Shown: piece after piece, positions 43,648-46,378 of the stretch
How positions within the stretch are numbered: position 1 is the stretch's first letter
Layout of the letters: the number at the start of each line of letters is the position of its first letter
Assembly: GCF_002237645.1 (NCBI RefSeq)
Contig: NZ_MJUZ01000020.1
Span: 1-46,378 of the forward strand
Origin: Desulfovibrio sp. MES5
GTDB taxonomy: Bacteria; Desulfobacterota; Desulfovibrionia; Desulfovibrionales; Desulfovibrionaceae
Direction: 5' to 3'
DNA: 46,378 nt
Position numbers and translations under genes: made by a program
Notes under the pieces: model-generated
What the model was told of the DNA's origin: nothing
Databases searched by the model: none
What the model saw: the letters and a program-made list of their open reading frames with translations, nothing else

Positions 43648-43710
43648 GTGGGGGAGGGACCCTTTTGTAAAAGGGTCTCCTCCCCCACGCCCCCACCCCC
43701 CCCCAAACTT
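43648..43710 (+). repeat. GTGGGGGAGGG gene-end element, copy after typA
   Basis: An outer stem of GTGGGGGAGG...CCTCCCCCAC encloses an inner GACCCTTTTGTAAAAGGGTC hairpin. It is followed by CGCCCCCACC, a C-run and AAACTTTTG. Together the stems form a near-perfect 41-bp palindrome that could work as a terminator. Confidence 0.85.
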
Positions 43711-44239
43711 TTGTGTTAGAGCATGTTGCCCTTGAAAAAGGGTACACGCTCTAAGCTGAACGATAGTACAGCGTTACGCGCAATATTCATTCATGACAAA
43801 AACGGCCTTGCCGTGCGCTTGCACGGTTCTGCGCCAGAAAGGGTGCAGCTTGACCTTTGAGAACTTTTGTTCTCAAAAGGTGATCTGCCCCAGCACCATA
43901 AGCGGCTTTTGCCTTTCTTTACGATAGAGGACAAAAATCCGTCTTGTGGTCGGTTTTCCCCCGGTTTTACGCAGCCCGCCCCCCTCGGGCCAAAACACAG
44001 TGATAACGGTATTGGTGCGGCAATCCGTGCGGTGGAAGTGAAGGCTTTCTCTGCGGGTTGCCGCTTTTTTTGTTGTGAATGCGTTTTTGCAGCGCAGGCG
44101 GGGCAGTTTGTCGTCGGGATCTGGACGCGCAACGGCTGCGGCCGCCCGCTGCAGCGGACTTCTGCCCACGCAGTCACGAAGGCTCGGTCCTTATGAACGT
44201 GCGTTAATCATTATGCTCCGGGTGTGAGCGAGGTGTTGC
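43711..44239. other. Intergenic gap with three consecutive hairpins, no gene
   Basis: No supported gene. At 43811-43881 three dyads follow one another: CCGTGC-GCTT-GCACGG (43811-43826), TTCTG-CGC-CAGAA (43827-43839) and ACCTTTGAGAAC / GTTCTCAAAAGGT (43853-43881). This may be a structured RNA, a repeat element or the leader of the Cache gene. Confidence 0.5.
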
Positions 44240-46285
44240 ATGCTGTGCGATCTGGATGCCCATACAAAAGCCGCTGTTGAAAAACTGGCCCCCTTTATGC
44301 CCGAAATCGGGCGCTGTCGCGCGGTGTTTTCGCAGCTTGAGCGGCAATGGACGTGGATAGCCCTTACCGGCAAGATCAACTGCAATGCCATAGCGTCCAC
44401 ACTGTTCGACTTCATTTTCAAAACACGCGACACCTTTGGCAACCTGCGGCATGATCTGACCGGCATGCTGGCAGAAAAACTGCTTGAAAAAGCCGTGCGC
44501 GAGATGTCGCCCGTGGCCCAGGTGGTCATGGACATCATCAAGCGCAATCTTTATGAGCGCACGGCGGACGTCAGCTTTCTGGCCACAGATGGCGAGATTG
44601 TCCGCTTTCTGCAACAAGGGGGCGGCGACGAGGCCAGCATGCGCGCCCGTCTGCACGCCTATCGCTCCAAGTACAGCGTGTACCGCGATATTCTTGTACT
44701 CGATGCGCAGGGGAATGTGCGCGTGCAACTCAACACCGCAAGGCCCGTGCACGCCTCGCGCGACCCGCTCATCGGACAGACGCTGGCCGCAACGGATTTT
44801 GTGGAAACATTTCGCCCCACAGACCTTTCCCCGGACGGGAGCGCGGCGCTTGTTTACTCGCACGTGATCCGCGCCGAGGGCGTGGCGGCTCCGCTGGGGG
44901 TGCTCTGCCTTGTTTTCGACATGGAGGGGGAGGCCGCCGACCTTTTTTCCGGCATGGCCCGCTTTGCTGATGACATGGTCGTGCTGCTGCTGGATGGGCA
45001 GGGGCAGTCTTTTGCCAGCAGCAACGCTGCGCTGGCTCCGGCGGGCCGTGTGTACGACCTTGGCGGCGATACGAGCTTTTCCATCACCGGCTTTGGCGGC
45101 AAAACCTCTCTGGCTGTTTCGCGCCCCTCGGACGGCTACCAGGGATACACAGGGCAGCCCTGGTGCGCGCAGGTGCTGCGCAGCGCGCAAAGCGCTTTTG
45201 CGGACAGACACGCGGACGGGCTCGATGCGGCGCTGGTGCGCCGTGAGGCGGATTTTTCGGCCCAGCTGACCAGCATTGAAGAACAGGCGGGCGACGTCAT
45301 GGGTGATCTCACGCTGGCGGCGCTCAACGGGCAGATCATGGCAGCCCGCCAGAGCGGCAACGCGAGGCAGGACGAGCGGCACGCCGCTCAGGCCTTGCCG
45401 CCCATTCTGGACGCAGTGCGAAAAATGTGTCTGGAAATGGAGCGCGAGTTTCACCGCTTCACCAACGGCCTGCTGAACACGGTGACGGCCTCGCGCCTCA
45501 ATGATGCCTCGTTTCTCGCATCCATCACCGTTGAAATAATGGACCGCAACCTCTACGAGCGCGCCAACGACTGCCGCTGGTGGGCGCTGACGCCCGATTT
45601 TCGGCGGATACTGTCGCAGTCGTCTGTCAGCAGGGGCGATCTGGCGCGGCTTGAGGGCGTGCTGGAGTATATCAACAGCTACTATACGGTGTACGCAAAC
45701 CTCTTTCTGTACAATGCGCACGGCGTCATCGTGGCCTGCTCCCGGCCTGGGGAGCGCAGTCGTTATGGCGAGCAGCTCAGTGAGGATTATGTGCGCCGCA
45801 CCCTGGCGCTCACGGATTCCGACGATTTCGCCGTGTCGCCCTTTCGCGTTACCGATCTTTACCAGCCGGACGGCCAGCCCCGTCCCTCCTATATCTACAG
45901 CGCGCCGGTGTTCCCCCTCGAAGGCGGTCCGGCTGTGGGCGGTATTGGCATTGTCTTTGATTCCCTGCCCCAGTTCGCGGGCATGCTGGACGACACGCTG
46001 CCCAGAGACTGCGCTGGCAAGGTGCTGGCAGGGGCGGAAGGCTTTTTTGCCGAGGCGGGGGGCATTGTGGTGGCTGCCAGCGCGCCGGGCCTGACGCCGG
46101 GCGAAAGCTGCCGCCTGCCCGACGAATGGCTGGCCTTAAGCCAGGGCCAGTGCGCCTCACGGCTGGAATCCGTTGACGGCGTTCTTTACGCCGTGGGCTG
46201 CGCCCGTTCGCGCGGGTACCGGGAATACAAGCGCGATGGGCGCTATACCAACGACGTGCTGTGCGTTATGCGCCTGCCCATTTAG
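44240..46285 (+). CDS. Soluble tandem Cache-like sensor protein without output domain
   Basis: A 681-residue protein made of two related halves. Each has a helical stretch followed by a Cache-like sensor: KRNLYERTADVSFLATDGEI (101-120) with YSVYRDILVLDAQGNV (145-160), and NLYERAND (437-444) with YYTVYANLFLYNAHGVIV. No signal peptide or membrane helix is visible, so the sensors would be cytoplasmic, unlike most Cache domains. The helical part before the second sensor contains LAALNGQIMAARQSG (359-373), reminiscent of the chemoreceptor signalling tip LALNAAIEAARAGE, and a weaker ALTGKINCN lies at 41-49. No GGDEF, kinase or complete MCP domain is present. A partner such as CheW may be encoded beyond the window. 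Confidence 0.65.
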   Translation: MLCDLDAHTKAAVEKLAPFMPEIGRCRAVFSQLERQWTWIALTGKINCNAIASTLFDFIFKTRDTFGNLRHDLTGMLAEKLLEKAVREMSPVAQVVMDIIKRNLYERTADVSFLATDGEIVRFLQQGGGDEASMRARLHAYRSKYSVYRDILVLDAQGNVRVQLNTARPVHASRDPLIGQTLAATDFVETFRPTDLSPDGSAALVYSHVIRAEGVAAPLGVLCLVFDMEGEAADLFSGMARFADDMVVLLLDGQGQSFASSNAALAPAGRVYDLGGDTSFSITGFGGKTSLAVSRPSDGYQGYTGQPWCAQVLRSAQSAFADRHADGLDAALVRREADFSAQLTSIEEQAGDVMGDLTLAALNGQIMAARQSGNARQDERHAAQALPPILDAVRKMCLEMEREFHRFTNGLLNTVTASRLNDASFLASITVEIMDRNLYERANDCRWWALTPDFRRILSQSSVSRGDLARLEGVLEYINSYYTVYANLFLYNAHGVIVACSRPGERSRYGEQLSEDYVRRTLALTDSDDFAVSPFRVTDLYQPDGQPRPSYIYSAPVFPLEGGPAVGGIGIVFDSLPQFAGMLDDTLPRDCAGKVLAGAEGFFAEAGGIVVAASAPGLTPGESCRLPDEWLALSQGQCASRLESVDGVLYAVGCARSRGYREYKRDGRYTNDVLCVMRLPI

Positions 46286-46298
46286 AGCGGTTTAAGTT

Positions 46299-46378
46299 TG
46301 GAAGGTTCTGTGGGGGAGAAGGCTTTGTGGGGGAGGGACCCTTTTGAAAAAGGGTCCCTCCCCCACGCCCCCACCCCC
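46299..46378 (+). repeat. GTGGGGGAGGG gene-end element, copy after the Cache gene
   Basis: The main palindrome at 46327-46366 has GTGGGGGAGGGACCC pairing with GGGTCCCTCCCCCAC around a TTTTGAAAAA loop, followed by CGCCCCCACCCCC at the window end. A partial extra TGTGGGGGAG lies just before it (46308-46317), so the start of the element is duplicated. Confidence 0.85.

Noticed and set aside
42063..43706. Minus-strand frame of 547 codons across typA
   Set aside because: Antisense shadow of a complete TypA; no homology features of its own.

Overview
The window is high-GC chromosomal DNA of a Desulfovibrio-type sulfate-reducing bacterium, with one AT-richer mobile island at its left end. The lineage is inferred from gene content: ATP sulfurylase (sat), the complete dsrMKJOP electron-transfer operon, iorAB, and repeat families and operon habits I associate with Desulfovibrio. 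No database search was possible, so the species is not claimed.

Region 1 (486-11815) is an integrated mobilizable element of about 11.3 kb. It sits at the 3' end of a tRNA-Ser(CGA) gene and is bounded by a 22-bp direct repeat of that tRNA end. It carries a 1802-residue protein with a PD-(D/E)xK-like nuclease head, a STAND-type NTPase centre and a long C-terminal sensor-like region (Avs-like antiphage candidate). It also carries a HigBA toxin-antitoxin pair with a palindromic operator, a mobilization module (mobC, MobP-type relaxase, overlapping mobB-like gene, candidate oriT hairpins), a broken RepA-like ATPase, a lone trypsin-like protease on the opposite strand, and a decayed tyrosine integrase next to the tRNA. 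The integrase has several frameshifts and has lost its HxxR arginine and its tyrosine nucleophile, so the island is probably stranded unless helped in trans.

Region 2 (11.9-19.8 kb) is core metabolism: proA-nadD-TPR on the minus strand, a membrane-anchored TPR protein and iorAB on the plus strand, then rlmN on the minus strand. Region 3 (19.8-22.2 kb) has no genes and is dense in repeats: three copies of a 235-bp element (two direct, one inverted) and a 112-bp tandem array of hairpin/T-tract modules.

Region 4 (22.2-34.9 kb) holds an HD-domain protein related to CCA-adding enzymes but with a degenerate catalytic head, then the sulfate-respiration genes: dsrMKJOP preceded by an RsbRD-N-like gene, a VKOR/thioredoxin-like membrane protein, sat, and then ssb. 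Sat activates sulfate to APS; DsrMKJOP passes electrons between the quinone pool or periplasm and the cytoplasmic DsrC/sulfite-reduction pathway.

Region 5 (34.9-40.5 kb) is an atypical biotin-carboxylase-type cluster: biotin carboxylase, half of a DUF1847 protein, a fused AccA-AccD carboxyltransferase and a biotinyl-like protein without the biotin lysine motif. The 3' end of the fused gene is copied three times in a 119-bp tandem array. Region 6 (40.8-46.4 kb) has a purine nucleoside phosphorylase, typA/bipA and a soluble tandem-Cache sensor. A G/C-rich palindromic element recurs just 3' of rlmN, ssb, typA and the Cache gene, always in the gene's orientation.
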